A stretch of DNA of 64,000 nucleotides from JBHELB01 sp041859045 (GCA_041859045.1 JBHELB010000071.1:31820-95819); one strand, 5' to 3'; shown: positions 10,101 to 18,640, counted from the first letter of the stretch. Made by a program: numbers and translations. Notes: generated by a model not told the origin, from the letters alone.

Positions 10101-10485
10101 GTGCGAGCAGATCGAGATCGATGCGCGGGCGATAGTGGAAGCCTTCCGTATAGCCGAGCGTGCTCAGGCGACAGAGATTATGGTAGCCCTCTTCGTTCTC
10201 GCACAGCAGAAGACAATGGGTGTATCCCGAGCCGGTGCTTCGCGCCTGGCGTTCGAAACGGCTGCCTTTGGCGACATACAGTTCCGAACCGATGATGGGC
10301 TTGATGCCCGCGCGCTTGGCGGTGGTGTAGAAATCCACCGCGCCAAACAGCGAGCCGTGGTCCGTCAGCGCGCAGGCCCGCATCCCGTATTCTTTGCAGC
10401 GCGCGACAAGGTCCTGCACCTTGCTTGCGCCGTCCAACACGCTGTATTCGCTGTGAACGTGGAGATGAACAAACCCCGCACTCAT
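7024..10485 (-). CDS. dnaE: DNA polymerase III subunit alpha
   Basis: 1153 residues, close to the usual length of about 1160. This is the replicative polymerase catalytic subunit. The N-terminal PHP domain begins FVHLHVHSEYSVLDGA. The polymerase palm has PDFDLDF with aspartates at 400 and 402, preceded by VGPGRGSGAGSLVAYALRI and followed by QIITFGRMLAKQAVRNVGR. Further landmarks are the fingers segment, the tandem helix-hairpin-helix (GYGFNKSHSMAYAVVAYQTA) and a C-terminal OB fold (VVLGGMISNVKHYTTQRGKK). The ATG overlaps the pncC stop by ATGA, so the gene is coupled to pncC. The last 26 codons including the stop are duplicated at 4791-4875. Confidence 0.98.
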   Translation of the reverse strand: MSAGFVHLHVHSEYSVLDGASKVQDLVARCKEYGMRACALTDHGSLFGAVDFYTTAKRAGIKPIIGSELYVAKGSRFERQARSTGSGYTHCLLLCENEEGYHNLCRLSTLGYTEGFHYRPRIDLDLLARHKEGLIATSACLAGEIPQRLLKNDLDGAEAAVKRYLDIFGRDHFLIELMDHGLPEQQRVNPLLAQLAQRHGLMLIATNDCHYTDREDSEAHEALLAIQTNANLNDEKRFKFETNQFYFASPDEMRAKFPEWPEAISNTEKVADRCNCDLPLHKHLIPKFVPPEGLAPEQYLRDLVRLGLEERYNGAPLPEHIARADYELGVIEQMGFVDYFLVVWDLIAHARSKGIPVGPGRGSGAGSLVAYALRITNVDPLRYGLLFERFLNPERVSMPDFDLDFCYTRRGEVIEYVREKYGSDNVSQIITFGRMLAKQAVRNVGRVLGMSYADVDRIAKLVPDELKIKLKDAYEREPEIQRLVKEDSTIARLWSLATRLEGTIGTTGTHAAGVVICDEPLTNHVALFQAAGSDIVATQVEMKGVEEVGLLKMDFLGLRTLTVVHDAVRFVKQNRGITIDIDNLEPTDRKTYALLRSGQTMGVFQLESSGMRDLAKRIGLESIEEICALIALYRPGPMQLKDQYIACKHDSSKLVYDHPLLEPILRETYGVALYQEQVMQVVQAVAGFTLGQADILRRAMGKKKADLMAQQRDLFVEGAKKNGIDTKTADLLFQKIEQFAGYGFNKSHSMAYAVVAYQTAFLKANYPAEFMAALLSSESGNLDKTGVYVEECRRLGIEVLPPDVNSSDRAFAVEGDRIRFGMAGIKNVGENAVVAIIAERDANGPFKDIFDFCTRIDSRQVNRRVIESLNRAGAFASTGWGRRQVEDSLDAALGEGQLSQRERDSGQTSLFDLVADAGAPVERQKPDVPEWPEGELLAFEKEMLGLYVSSHPLAKHSKTLERFTSAGIADIPSLRENQEVVLGGMISNVKHYTTQRGKKMAFITLETLEGSCELTVFSDIYEQRAGLLVSEMIVIIPAKANHRNDEVSLLAQDIFPIEEAEEKFTRATHIRINTATVDDITLKSLAELLGENPGKCDVYLHCQTPHDGEVVVHATHACLVNPSATLRAKVATLLNDDEAVWCSLGNNLPRHEG

Positions 10486-10964
10486 GAAATAATACCCTCG
10501 AGCAGTTTCAACGCGGCCTCCGCGGTCTGCGCCTTGATTTCATCCCTTGTTCCCGGGAACACGCACCGCTGCACCGCTGTTCCCCCCGGCCTCGCCGCCG
10601 CGAGGTAGACCAGCCCCACCGGTTTCTCCGGCGTCCCGCCGCCGGGTCCGGCGATTCCCGTCACGCCCACGCCGTAGTCCGCGCCCGTCAGTTCGCGCAC
10701 GCCCTCGGCCATCTGCCGCGCCACCGGCTCGCTCACCGCGCCGTGCTCATTCAATACCGCCGGGGCCACGCGCAGCAACGCGGTCTTCAGCGCATTGCTA
10801 TACGCCACTACGCCGCCCAGATAAACCTCCGAAATCCCCGCAATACTTGTCAACCGGTGCGCAATGAGACCGCCTGAACACGACTCCGCCGTCGCCAACG
10901 TCGCTTGACGCGCGAGCAGGCGTGCGAAAACCGTCTCTTCAGTGCGCGAATAGGGTGTTGTCAT
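10482..10964 (-). CDS. pncC: CinA C-terminal-like nicotinamide-nucleotide amidohydrolase (PncC)
   Basis: 160 residues from the ATG at 10964, which has GGAG seven bases upstream; a longer in-frame start lacks family similarity. This is the stand-alone CinA_C domain, which deamidates nicotinamide mononucleotide to recycle pyridine nucleotides in the cytoplasm. Family landmarks are ATAESCSGGLIAHRLTSIAG near the N-terminus, YLGGVVAYSN and GVTGIAGPGGGTPEKPVGLV. The stop overlaps the dnaE start (ATGA), so the two genes share a transcript read toward lower coordinates. Confidence 0.93.
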   Translation of the reverse strand: MTTPYSRTEETVFARLLARQATLATAESCSGGLIAHRLTSIAGISEVYLGGVVAYSNALKTALLRVAPAVLNEHGAVSEPVARQMAEGVRELTGADYGVGVTGIAGPGGGTPEKPVGLVYLAAARPGGTAVQRCVFPGTRDEIKAQTAEAALKLLEGIIS

Positions 10965-10986
10965 GGGGCACTCCGCAGTTGCGCCT

Positions 10987-11016
10987 ACCCTACCACGCGG
11001 GCCGTTAGTGGGGCAA
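10987..11016 (-). promoter_or_regulatory. Promoter candidate for pncC-dnaE
   Basis: On the minus strand, TTGCCC, an 18-nt spacer and TAGGGT, 22 nt before the pncC ATG. Weaker than the other candidates in the window. Confidence 0.3.
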
Positions 11017-11060
11017 CCGCTCTCTCTTACGGAAATCGGGGAATTTTTCGCAGAAGGCAC

Positions 11061-11089
11061 TTGCAAATCATGGAAATTATTCGTAGTAT
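11061..11089 (+). promoter_or_regulatory. Promoter candidate for the PilZ gene
   Basis: TTGCAA, a 17-nt spacer and TAGTAT in a locally AT-rich stretch. The predicted leader before the ATG at 11246 is about 150 nt; I see no known riboswitch in it. Confidence 0.5.
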
Positions 11090-11245
11090 AAGGGGTGGAA
11101 GGGCTTGGCGTGCTCCTTTCCGCCTATTTCAAGTTCGGTAATCTCGTCTCGAAGTTACTCGACAGCGCCTTTTGATGCACACCGTTCGTATAGGGCGCAG
11201 GGCTGGCCTTGGGCCAAATGCATGATGGATCTGTGAGGATAGGCC

Positions 11246-12331
11246 ATGACGATTGAAGCGGTTGAGAAATTTTTGGCTGTGGGGGCAGTCGCTACGCTGA
11301 ACTCTAATCCCGGCGCCGCCGAAGGACAGCGTTTTCGAACCGCCATTCGCGGATGGAAGCGCGGAGAATACATTATCCTTGATAAACCGTCGGGCGACGC
11401 GGGCATTCTCAATCTGCGAGAACACCAACACTGCGTGGTTCATTTTTTTTCGGAAGGCATGGCCTGCGGGTTCGACGCGGAGATTCTCGACGGCCTTCGG
11501 TTGACGCGCGGCATGGAATTCAGCGTATCCTGGCCCGCGCGCATCCACTCCACTCCCGTCCGAAAGTTTGAGCGGGTCAAGATGTCTTTACCTTGCTCGC
11601 TAACGGACGACCGCGGCACCTCCTGCGCAGGCGAAGTTCAGGACCTCAGCGAAGGCGGCTGTTTGGTTCGCGCGAATATCCCGTTCGCCAAGGGGGCCAT
11701 TCTTACCCTGCGCATCACGCTGCCCGACGGCGTTGTTCTTGAGAATATGCATGCCGAAGTCCGCAACGTCCGCCTGGCCAGCGAAGGCGCGATGGTGGGC
11801 TGCGCCTTCCGCGAGCTCACCGCCGACATGCGGGGAGCCATTGGATTTCACGTCTCCTCCGCCTTCGCGCACATGCGCGAGACCCACGACGCCGTCCGGC
11901 GCGTGCTCCTGCTTCAGGAAACCAAGGAAAGCACCCCGGCGCTCACGCAAGGCGTAACTCGGCACCGCTGGGAACTGGTCTCCGCCGTGGGCCTCGTCGA
12001 AGGGCTCTACCGGTTTCAGTTACTTCACCCCCAGGTCCTGCTGGTGGACCACCGCCTTCAGCCCGATGCGGCTGGAATCGCGGCGGCCGTCCTGAAGTCC
12101 CACAGTGCGGAAAATGTATTGGTGTTTCTCTACGGCGGCCCCGCCGCAGAGATGAAGCCACTTGCCGAGCAGGCCGGGCTGAGCGGACATGTGCCCGCCG
12201 AACTGGACCCGGCGAGACTGGACAGTGGTTTATTGGAGACGACGCTTCGCGGAAAGGCCGGGAACGCGCCGGCCAACCCCGCCGCACCACCCACCCTGTC
12301 CGCCGATAAGTACAACAACGCATACGACTAG
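11246..12331 (+). CDS. PilZ-domain cyclic-di-GMP receptor with receiver-like C-terminus
   Basis: 361 residues; ATG preceded by GAGGAT. Residues 1-100 resemble the flagellar-brake (YcgR_2-type) N-terminal beta domain. The PilZ domain starts at the linker RKFER (R106 and R110 of the RxxxR motif) and has the second binding motif DLSEGG at 133-138, so cyclic-di-GMP binding is expected. The last 150 residues contain LLVDHRLQPDAAGIAAAVLKS and VFLYGGPAAEMKPLAEQAG, which read like a degenerate response-regulator receiver, though I cannot place a full phosphorylation site. Likely role: converting cyclic-di-GMP level into motility or envelope output, consistent with the chemoreceptor nearby. The stop codon lies inside the first arm of an inverted-repeat element. 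Confidence 0.85.
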   Translation: MTIEAVEKFLAVGAVATLNSNPGAAEGQRFRTAIRGWKRGEYIILDKPSGDAGILNLREHQHCVVHFFSEGMACGFDAEILDGLRLTRGMEFSVSWPARIHSTPVRKFERVKMSLPCSLTDDRGTSCAGEVQDLSEGGCLVRANIPFAKGAILTLRITLPDGVVLENMHAEVRNVRLASEGAMVGCAFRELTADMRGAIGFHVSSAFAHMRETHDAVRRVLLLQETKESTPALTQGVTRHRWELVSAVGLVEGLYRFQLLHPQVLLVDHRLQPDAAGIAAAVLKSHSAENVLVFLYGGPAAEMKPLAEQAGLSGHVPAELDPARLDSGLLETTLRGKAGNAPANPAAPPTLSADKYNNAYD

Positions 12332-12393
12332 AGTATTTTCACAGAGAATGCCTACGGTGCGTCCGCCAAAGCGGCGTGGTGAAAATGCTCTAG
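12328..12393. repeat. Short inverted-repeat element, copy 1
   Basis: Ends CTAGAGTATTTTCAC (12328-12342) and GTGAAAATGCTCTAG (12379-12393) are inverted with 14 of 15 matches around a 36-bp core containing AAAGCG. The left arm includes the PilZ stop. A related element is at 18641-18700. It could be a small MITE-like repeat or a bidirectional terminator; there is no clear T-run. Confidence 0.7.
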
Positions 12394-12523
12394 TGTCGGA
12401 GACCGTAGGTATAAAAACGCAAAACGCCCTAGCGGACACTAAGTAAAAGTATAGCCGCTTGGCGTTGCGCAGTTTTTGAAGTGCGCTAAACGCCTCCTGT
12501 AGCGCTGGACACCCAAAATCGAG

Positions 12524-12552
12524 TTGCGTTTTCTGCGCCCCGATCGCATACT
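12524..12552 (+). promoter_or_regulatory. Promoter candidate for the TPR-membrane gene
   Basis: TTGCGT, a 17-nt spacer and CATACT. Predicted transcript start about 17 nt before the ATG at 12576, with AGGGGAAC as the ribosome site. Confidence 0.5.
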
Positions 12553-12575
12553 GCGGTGGCGTAGGGGAACTCGCA

Positions 12576-13436
12576 ATGAGGAATAAAGAAGCGACAGCGC
12601 TGTTCAAGGAAGCGGATGACCTCTATCGTCAGGGCAAAGCCGCTGAGGCGCTCGAGGTTCTTACGCGCCTCGATACCGCCTTTCCGAATTCTAGAAATAT
12701 CCTCTACCCCAAGGCGCTATGCCTCTACGATCTCGGTCGCACAGACGAAGCACGCCGGGTGTGTGACGTGTTACTCACAAAATTCCGTGATTCGCGCGCC
12801 GAGCAATTGGTCCAAAAAATGACGGCACGAGCCGCCAACGCCGCAATGGACCCGATGGCCGATCTCATGACTCTCAATATCCTCGACGACGAGCCAAGAC
12901 ATGCCGCGCCGGCCAAACACCCGCCCGCTCCTCGAACGGTTTCCCTGCGGGATCGCCTCGTCTGGCCGGTAACCATCCTGATCTTGGCGGCAATACTCGT
13001 GTTTGCGTTCGCGAACAGCACCGCCATTACTAAGGAATTCCGGGGTCTTCAGGCGGCTTCGTTCGAGGAACAGCAGAAAGAATCGCCCGATCAAGCCCGC
13101 CTGGAACAGATCGGAATGGCCCTCTTTGGGCTCATTCCCAAAGCGTTTCTCGGGTATCTCGTGTTCATGATCGCCAAGGACTTTGTCGCACTCTATCTCG
13201 TGCTGCACATCACCGATAAACTCCCCGAAACCGATACCGAAGACAATCTGAAGAATGTCGGATTGATGGCGCTGATCTTCGCGCTGCTTTCGATAGGCCT
13301 TTGCATGGGCACGATCGGCAAAGTCATCATCCTCAAGAAAAGGTACGAACTCAATTTTGGCGAGATCTCGATTTGGGTTGGAATTTCGCTAGGACTCTTT
13401 GTCGTCTTTGACGTTGCTGCGTGGATCTTCGTCTGA
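12576..13436 (+). CDS. TPR-containing membrane protein, function unknown
   Basis: 286 residues. The first 85 form a TPR-like helical repeat region (ALFKEADDLYRQGKAAEALE, ALCLYDLGRTDEARRVCDVL). A hydrophilic linker follows, with PAKHPPAP, then four hydrophobic segments: about 128-148 (VTILILAAILVFAFA), 178-198, 222-246 and 259-285. Topology prediction places the TPR part in the cytoplasm, as there is no signal peptide. I do not recognise a family. The gene has its own promoter candidate and is followed 43 bases later by a GYF/RDD membrane protein, so the two may share a transcript and a membrane-related job. Confidence 0.65.
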   Translation: MRNKEATALFKEADDLYRQGKAAEALEVLTRLDTAFPNSRNILYPKALCLYDLGRTDEARRVCDVLLTKFRDSRAEQLVQKMTARAANAAMDPMADLMTLNILDDEPRHAAPAKHPPAPRTVSLRDRLVWPVTILILAAILVFAFANSTAITKEFRGLQAASFEEQQKESPDQARLEQIGMALFGLIPKAFLGYLVFMIAKDFVALYLVLHITDKLPETDTEDNLKNVGLMALIFALLSIGLCMGTIGKVIILKKRYELNFGEISIWVGISLGLFVVFDVAAWIFV

Positions 13437-13479
13437 TAGGGCGTTTGCTCTCTCTCTTGGAGAGGAGCGGAGGTGCGGT

Positions 13480-14739
13480 ATGACCCAAACGCGCGGACCG
13501 GGCGAGCGTCGTTGGCATTATTCACGCGAGGGGAAGACAGCCGGCCCTGTTTCCAGTGCCGATCTGCGTACGCTGTACGACGAGGGACATCTGCTCGACA
13601 CCGACTACCTCTGGTCGCCGCCGATGGCCTCGTGGCAACCGGTGGGCGAACTGCGCAACGTCTTTCTTGCGTCCAGCGCCCCTCATCCGGAACCGCTCGC
13701 GCCGCCCCCCGAGCCGATATCCTATCTTGAGCCGCCCGAGCCCTGGGAGCGGCCGCCAGTGGAATCGGAACTGCTCATCTACGCCCCCTTTGGATTGCGT
13801 GTTTGGGCGGGGTTCATCGATTTCCTCGCGACCGGAGTCGTTCTCTTCGCGATTCTGCTGCTGTTCAACCGCGCGCTGCCCACCGTACCCACGCCCGCGC
13901 AGGCGGCGCTCTTCGCGCTGTCCGCGTTGTTCCCCGTGGCCGTGATGTTCTGGATCTACTTCGCTGTGGCCGAGGCCCGCGTCGGGCAAACGCTGGGGAT
14001 GCACATCGCGGGGCTGAGCGTCCGCGATGCGACGTATCGGACGATCACACTGCGCCGCGCCACCGCGCGTCTGGCCGCACGCGTCGCGCTCACCGCACTG
14101 TTTCCCCCGGGCCTGTTCTTTCCGCTGTTCACCCGACGCAAGCAGGCGCTCCACGATATCCTCGCGGGGTGCGTGGTGTTGCGCCAACAGTTCGAGTTTG
14201 CCCGGACCCGGAGTCAGGCGCTTCGTCCCCGGCTGTCGCGGCGCCTGATTGCCGCGGCGCTGGACGGAACACTGGTGTTCATCGTACTCAGCGTGGGAGT
14301 GCCCATTCTTGGCGCATTCGCAAATCCTCTCGGCGATCGCCCCGGCCAATCGCCCGCAGGCACGTGGTTTCCCATTCTGCGGGAGATCGCGACCTTCGTG
14401 TGCATCACCGCGTACTTCACCGCTACCGAGCGACGCAGCGGCGCATCGCCCGGGAAAACCTTCATGGCCCTGCGCGTCGTCGAATCCGGTTACGCGCGCT
14501 ATTCCACCGCCCACGCTCTGGTTCGCAATGCCACGAAGGCGGGCCTTGTCGTTGCCGCCGTCGCGTGCATGCGCCTGTTCGCCCGTTCCCAGCAGTACGC
14601 CGATCCCCTGGCGGTGCAGACGTTGTCGGCCATCGCCGCCGCAGTCCTGATTCTCGCCCTGGTTCCCCTGTGGACACGCAGTCCTCGCAGCCTCCCAGAC
14701 CTCCTGGCGGCGTGTAAAGTCGTTCGCTCAAGGGCGTAA
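13480..14739 (+). CDS. GYF-domain and double RDD-domain membrane protein
   Basis: 419 residues from the ATG at 13480, which has GGAGG eight bases upstream; the longer frame overlapping the previous gene has no such site. Residues 5-65 form a GYF_2-type domain (RRWHYSREGKTAGPVSSADL, then WSPPMASWQPVGEL), thought to bind peptides. A proline-rich linker leads to two RDD domains, each a small membrane module: LRVWAGFIDFLATGVVLFAI around residue 105 and LSRRLIAAALDGTLVFIVLS around 255. RDD proteins are often implicated in transport, but for this two-copy arrangement the function is unknown. It follows a TPR-membrane gene closely. Confidence 0.75.
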   Translation: MTQTRGPGERRWHYSREGKTAGPVSSADLRTLYDEGHLLDTDYLWSPPMASWQPVGELRNVFLASSAPHPEPLAPPPEPISYLEPPEPWERPPVESELLIYAPFGLRVWAGFIDFLATGVVLFAILLLFNRALPTVPTPAQAALFALSALFPVAVMFWIYFAVAEARVGQTLGMHIAGLSVRDATYRTITLRRATARLAARVALTALFPPGLFFPLFTRRKQALHDILAGCVVLRQQFEFARTRSQALRPRLSRRLIAAALDGTLVFIVLSVGVPILGAFANPLGDRPGQSPAGTWFPILREIATFVCITAYFTATERRSGASPGKTFMALRVVESGYARYSTAHALVRNATKAGLVVAAVACMRLFARSQQYADPLAVQTLSAIAAAVLILALVPLWTRSPRSLPDLLAACKVVRSRA

Positions 14740-14756
14740 TCGTGCCGCTTTTTTCA

Positions 14757-14785
14757 TTGCGGACCGCCGCTTTACTCGGCATAAT
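14757..14785 (+). promoter_or_regulatory. Promoter candidate for the chemoreceptor gene
   Basis: TTGCGG, a 17-nt spacer and CATAAT, giving a leader of roughly 105 nt before the ATG at 14897. Confidence 0.5.
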
Positions 14786-14896
14786 GCTTAAGCAGGTTCT
14801 TCACACGAGTCTTACGAGGGGGCAATTCCGCGGTATTGACCGGTAGCCGGCTTTTCCTTGAGTTCGCGGGAAGAGCGAATAGGAGGAGAGAAACCG

Positions 14897-16708
14897 ATGA
14901 GCATATTACGCAAGATGGTCATGATGGCGGGAACCAGCGTCCTGATTCTGGTTGTGATGGTGGGTCTGGGGTACTACGAATTGAACTCACTCCGCCAGAA
15001 CATGGAGCGGGTCGTGGGGCAGGGGTTTGTGCCGTTGATCGAAAATGACATCCTCCCCTTCCTCAAGGACGATGTCCTCACACTAATTAACACGGATTTT
15101 CCCAGGGTGTCGGCCCTCAACACCAGTTGGGTCCTCATGTTGGAGGCCGACCGCGACGTACACCAGGCCATCATCGCGGAGAAAGAGGCCTTGGCCGCCT
15201 CGGGCGGGGCTGACCTCATGGCCAAAGCGGACAAAGACAACGCGGAGAACATCGAGCAAGCCGAAGCGAGAATGAAAAAGGCTTCGGCGACTTTCGAATC
15301 GCCGGAAGCCAAGGAGCTTTACGCAAAATTCGAGCAGTCCTTCGCCACATGGAAGGAGCAGTCCCGCGGCGTGGTGAAGGCGGCCGCCGCGCAGACGTCT
15401 GGAACGCAAACGACCGACCGCGGCGGCGACGCCAGCAGCTTTCAGGTGATGCGCGCGTTTATCGACCAGTTGCAGGAAGAGACGGAGAAGGAACTCAAGG
15501 CGATCGAGGAACACGTTCAGACAAAGAACAAACTGGTGAATGATCGCGAAACGGATATCAGCAATAAAAAAGCGGCTGCCGTCGAAGTCATGGCGCACGC
15601 GGACAAGGAGTCCTTTCGCGGGATTCTGATCTTCCTCGTCTTCGGCGTTGTCTTTAGCGCGTTGGGTATTGTGCAGGCCTCCTGGATCACCAAGTCCATC
15701 ACGGGGCCGCTCAAGCGCATTATCGCCGGGCTCGCGTACGGCGCGTCGCAGGTGGCGGCGGCCGCAAGGCAAGTGGCGGGCTCCAGCCAGCAAATGGCGG
15801 AAGGGGCGAGCACACAAGCATCGAGTCTCGAAGAGACATCGGCCACGCTGGAGGAACTGACCTCGCAGACGCGTCAGAACGCGGCCAACGCCGAACAAGC
15901 CAATACAATGGCCGCCTCCGCGCGCGACGCCGCCCAGCGGGGGACGCACGCCATGGCGCAAATGGTCGAGGCGATCAACAAGATCCGCGCCTCGGCGAAT
16001 GACACCGCCAAAATTATCCGCACGATCGACGAGATCGCTTTCCAGACCAATCTGCTCGCGCTGAACGCCGCCGTCGAGGCGGCCCGCGCCGGGGAGGCCG
16101 GAAAAGGGTTTGCCGTGGTGGCCGAAGAAGTGCGCAACCTCGCGCAACGCAGCGCGGAAGCCGCGAGAAACACCACAGGGCTGATCGAAGATTCGCAGCG
16201 AAATTCCGAGAGCGGCGTGAAGGCCAGCGAACAAGTGGCCCAAATTCTCACGGAAATCGCGAATGTCGCCGCCAAAGTCACGGAAGTGAACGCCGAGGTA
16301 TCGACGGCCACCCGCGAGCAGGCGCAGGGAATCGAGCAAATCAACATCGTGGTCTCGCAGATGGATCAGTTGACGCAGTCCAACGCGGCAAGCTCCGAGG
16401 AAGCCGCCTCCGCCAGCGAGGAACTCTCTGGACAAGCCGTGGAGCTGAATCATGTCGTGGACCAGCTTCAATCGCTGATCAGCGGCAACGACCGGCGCAG
16501 CGCGGGGGACGAAACCGCTCACGAACAGCGTCGGACGCCTTTGTCCGGCCCCAAGCGGCAACCCCCTGTTGCCGCTCGTCGAATCGGCGCCCCGTCCGCG
16601 GCAACATCCCTTGCGGAACGCCGCGCGTCCGGAGGCGATTCAGGGTCCCATGTAGTGAGACCGGAAACGGTTATCCCGCTCGACGACGGCGAACTCGACG
16701 ATATCTAG
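14897..16708 (+). CDS. Methyl-accepting chemotaxis protein
   Basis: 603 residues from the ATG at 14897 with AGGAGGAG upstream; the in-frame TTG at 14858 has no such site. A first membrane helix is at about 10-30, then a mostly helical periplasmic region of about 200 residues (four-helix-bundle type), a second membrane helix near 237-258, and a shortened HAMP-like linker (ITGPLKRIIAGLAYGASQV) running straight into the methylation helices. The signalling tip IDEIAFQTNLLALNAAVEAA with GKGFAVVAEEVRNLAQRSAE is fully conserved and would bind CheA/CheW. The C-terminal 70 residues are disordered. No che genes are nearby; the ligand is unknown. Confidence 0.93.
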   Translation: MSILRKMVMMAGTSVLILVVMVGLGYYELNSLRQNMERVVGQGFVPLIENDILPFLKDDVLTLINTDFPRVSALNTSWVLMLEADRDVHQAIIAEKEALAASGGADLMAKADKDNAENIEQAEARMKKASATFESPEAKELYAKFEQSFATWKEQSRGVVKAAAAQTSGTQTTDRGGDASSFQVMRAFIDQLQEETEKELKAIEEHVQTKNKLVNDRETDISNKKAAAVEVMAHADKESFRGILIFLVFGVVFSALGIVQASWITKSITGPLKRIIAGLAYGASQVAAAARQVAGSSQQMAEGASTQASSLEETSATLEELTSQTRQNAANAEQANTMAASARDAAQRGTHAMAQMVEAINKIRASANDTAKIIRTIDEIAFQTNLLALNAAVEAARAGEAGKGFAVVAEEVRNLAQRSAEAARNTTGLIEDSQRNSESGVKASEQVAQILTEIANVAAKVTEVNAEVSTATREQAQGIEQINIVVSQMDQLTQSNAASSEEAASASEELSGQAVELNHVVDQLQSLISGNDRRSAGDETAHEQRRTPLSGPKRQPPVAARRIGAPSAATSLAERRASGGDSGSHVVRPETVIPLDDGELDDI

Positions 16709-16914
16709 CCCAAGCGTTTTCCCATGCTTGGCGTATCGCGCGAGTTGTAGCAACGCGAAGCCCCACAGGAATGTTGCTGCGCCGTTGAATTGCGCCGGGT
16801 TTTCCTCAAAGTTCGAAATCCGCTCCCGGGATCGGCTACAATTACCGACCCTCGAAGGGGTGAAGTAGCCCGTTCAGGGGGTGAACAGGTCTCGTCATTT
16901 CAGGAGATACCGAC

Positions 16915-17784
16915 ATGTTCCGCGGTTCGATGGTGGCGTTGGTGACGCCGTTTAAAGACAATCTCGATGTGGATTTCGAGGCGTATGGCCGGTTGATCGA
17001 CTGGCACATCGAACAGGGCACGGACAGCATCTTGCCCTGCGGGTGCACGGGCGAGGCGGCCACGCTGACGCTCGACGAGCAGGAGGCATGCATCCGCTTC
17101 GCGCTCGAGCGCGTGGCCGGGCGCGTGCCGGTCATCGCGGGCACGGGTTCGAACAACACCCGCGAAGCCCTGCGTCTCACCAAGTTCGCCAAGGAGGCGG
17201 GCGCAAGCGCGGCGCTCCTGATCACGCCGTATTACAACAAGCCCACGCCCGCGGGCCAGATCGCGCATTACAGCACGATCGCCGAGGCGGTGGACATCCC
17301 GATCATCCTCTACAACGTCCCCGGACGCACGGGCACGAACATCCTGCCCGAAACCGTGGCGGCGTTGTCGAAGGTGCGCAACATCGTGGCCATCAAAGAG
17401 GCCTCGGGCAGCGCGGATCAGACCTCGCAAATCCGCTCGCTGTGCGACATCACGGTCATGTCCGGCGACGACAGCCTGACGCTGCCGCTGATGGCGCTGG
17501 GCGCGACGGGCATCATCTCGGTCGCGGCGAACGTGGTTCCGGCGAAGATGGCGGCGCTGTGCTCGGAGTTCGACAAAGGCAACCTCGAAAAGGCGCGCAC
17601 GATTCACTATGAGTTGATGCCGCTGTTCAAGGCGCTGTTCATCGAAACGAACCCGATGCCGGTCAAGGCGGCGTTGGCGCGCATGGGCATGATCGGCAAC
17701 AACCTGCGTCTGCCGCTTACGCCGATGCTGCCGGAGAAGTTCACGGCGCTCGAAAACGTGATGAAAGACCTGAAACTCGTCTAG
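16915..17784 (+). CDS. dapA: 4-hydroxy-tetrahydrodipicolinate synthase
   Basis: 289 residues with AGGAGATACCGAC before the ATG. The enzyme condenses pyruvate with aspartate semialdehyde, the first committed step to diaminopimelate and lysine. The Schiff-base lysine is K161 in NIVAIKEASG, the proton-relay tyrosine Y133 in LYNVPGRTGTNI, and the GCTGEAATL loop near residues 43-51 carries the threonine of the catalytic triad. SGDDSLTLPLMALGATGIIS is the usual C-terminal barrel segment. dapB follows 25 bases downstream, so the pair forms a small operon. A TACAAT box lies about 70 bases upstream without a convincing -35. Confidence 0.97.
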   Translation: MFRGSMVALVTPFKDNLDVDFEAYGRLIDWHIEQGTDSILPCGCTGEAATLTLDEQEACIRFALERVAGRVPVIAGTGSNNTREALRLTKFAKEAGASAALLITPYYNKPTPAGQIAHYSTIAEAVDIPIILYNVPGRTGTNILPETVAALSKVRNIVAIKEASGSADQTSQIRSLCDITVMSGDDSLTLPLMALGATGIISVAANVVPAKMAALCSEFDKGNLEKARTIHYELMPLFKALFIETNPMPVKAALARMGMIGNNLRLPLTPMLPEKFTALENVMKDLKLV

Positions 17785-17809
17785 ATCGAGTTGCGCGGAG
17801 GAATCGACG

Positions 17810-18604
17810 GTGAACATTTGCATGGCGGGCGCCTGCGGGCGCATGGGACGCCGGATTCTCGAACTGGCCGTGGCGGACGGTATCGGCATCGGCGGCGCGG
17901 TGGACGTGCCCGCGATGGCGGGAACGGAACTGGCCATCGGCGTCGAGTGTGGTAAACCGCAGACTGTCTCCGTCACGTCGGATCTCGGAGCCGCCCTTGC
18001 GGCGTCGGACGCGATGATCGATTTCACGGCGGCGAACGTTTGTATCGAGCATGCCCGCTGCGCGGCGAAGCTGGGTAAGGGCGTGGTCATCGGCACCACC
18101 GGCCTCGACGACGCGCAGCGCGCGGAAGTCGCGGCAATTGCGAAGTCCGTTCCGGTGGTGTTCGCGCCGAACATGAGCGTGGGCGTCAACCTGTTGTTCA
18201 AATTGACGTCGGAAGTCGCCAAGATCCTCGGACTCGACTACAACGTCGAGATCGTCGAGGTGCACCACAATCTCAAGAAAGACAGCCCGAGCGGCACGGC
18301 GGTCCGCCTGGCGGAATGCGCCGCGGAGGCGTTGGGTCTTGATTACGCGAAGGACACGGCCCATGGCCGCGAGGGCCTGGTGGGCGCGCGCCCGCAGCGC
18401 GAGATCGGCATGCACGCCGTGCGCGGCGGCGACGTCGTGGGTGAGCATACCGTGAGTTTTATTGGCAAGGGCGAACGAGTGGAACTGGTGCACAAGGCGC
18501 ATAACCGCGACAACTTCGCGCGGGGCGCGTTGATCGCCGCGAAGTTCACGCTCACCGCCAAGCCTGGACTCTACGACATGCAGGACGTGCTGGGCCTGCG
18601 CTAG
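17810..18604 (+). CDS. dapB: 4-hydroxy-tetrahydrodipicolinate reductase
   Basis: 264 residues from a GTG start with GGAGGAAT upstream. It reduces the DapA product using NAD(P)H. The Rossmann motif ICMAGACGRMGRRI is at residues 3-16. The catalytic segment EVHHNLKKDSPSGTA has the histidine pair at 152-153 and the lysine and SGT substrate contacts after it. The segment GEHTVSFIGKGERVELVHKA is also diagnostic. Length is normal. It follows dapA closely and is separated from the HisG-like gene by 132 bases that hold a short inverted-repeat element. Confidence 0.97.
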   Translation: MNICMAGACGRMGRRILELAVADGIGIGGAVDVPAMAGTELAIGVECGKPQTVSVTSDLGAALAASDAMIDFTAANVCIEHARCAAKLGKGVVIGTTGLDDAQRAEVAAIAKSVPVVFAPNMSVGVNLLFKLTSEVAKILGLDYNVEIVEVHHNLKKDSPSGTAVRLAECAAEALGLDYAKDTAHGREGLVGARPQREIGMHAVRGGDVVGEHTVSFIGKGERVELVHKAHNRDNFARGALIAAKFTLTAKPGLYDMQDVLGLR

Positions 18605-18640
18605 ACCGGTATGTTGGAGACATGCAGTCGCGGTGTCGAA

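Noticed and set aside
11090..11245. Cyclic-di-GMP riboswitch in the PilZ leader
   Set aside because: The leader length is suggestive, but the conserved GEMM core sequences are not found.
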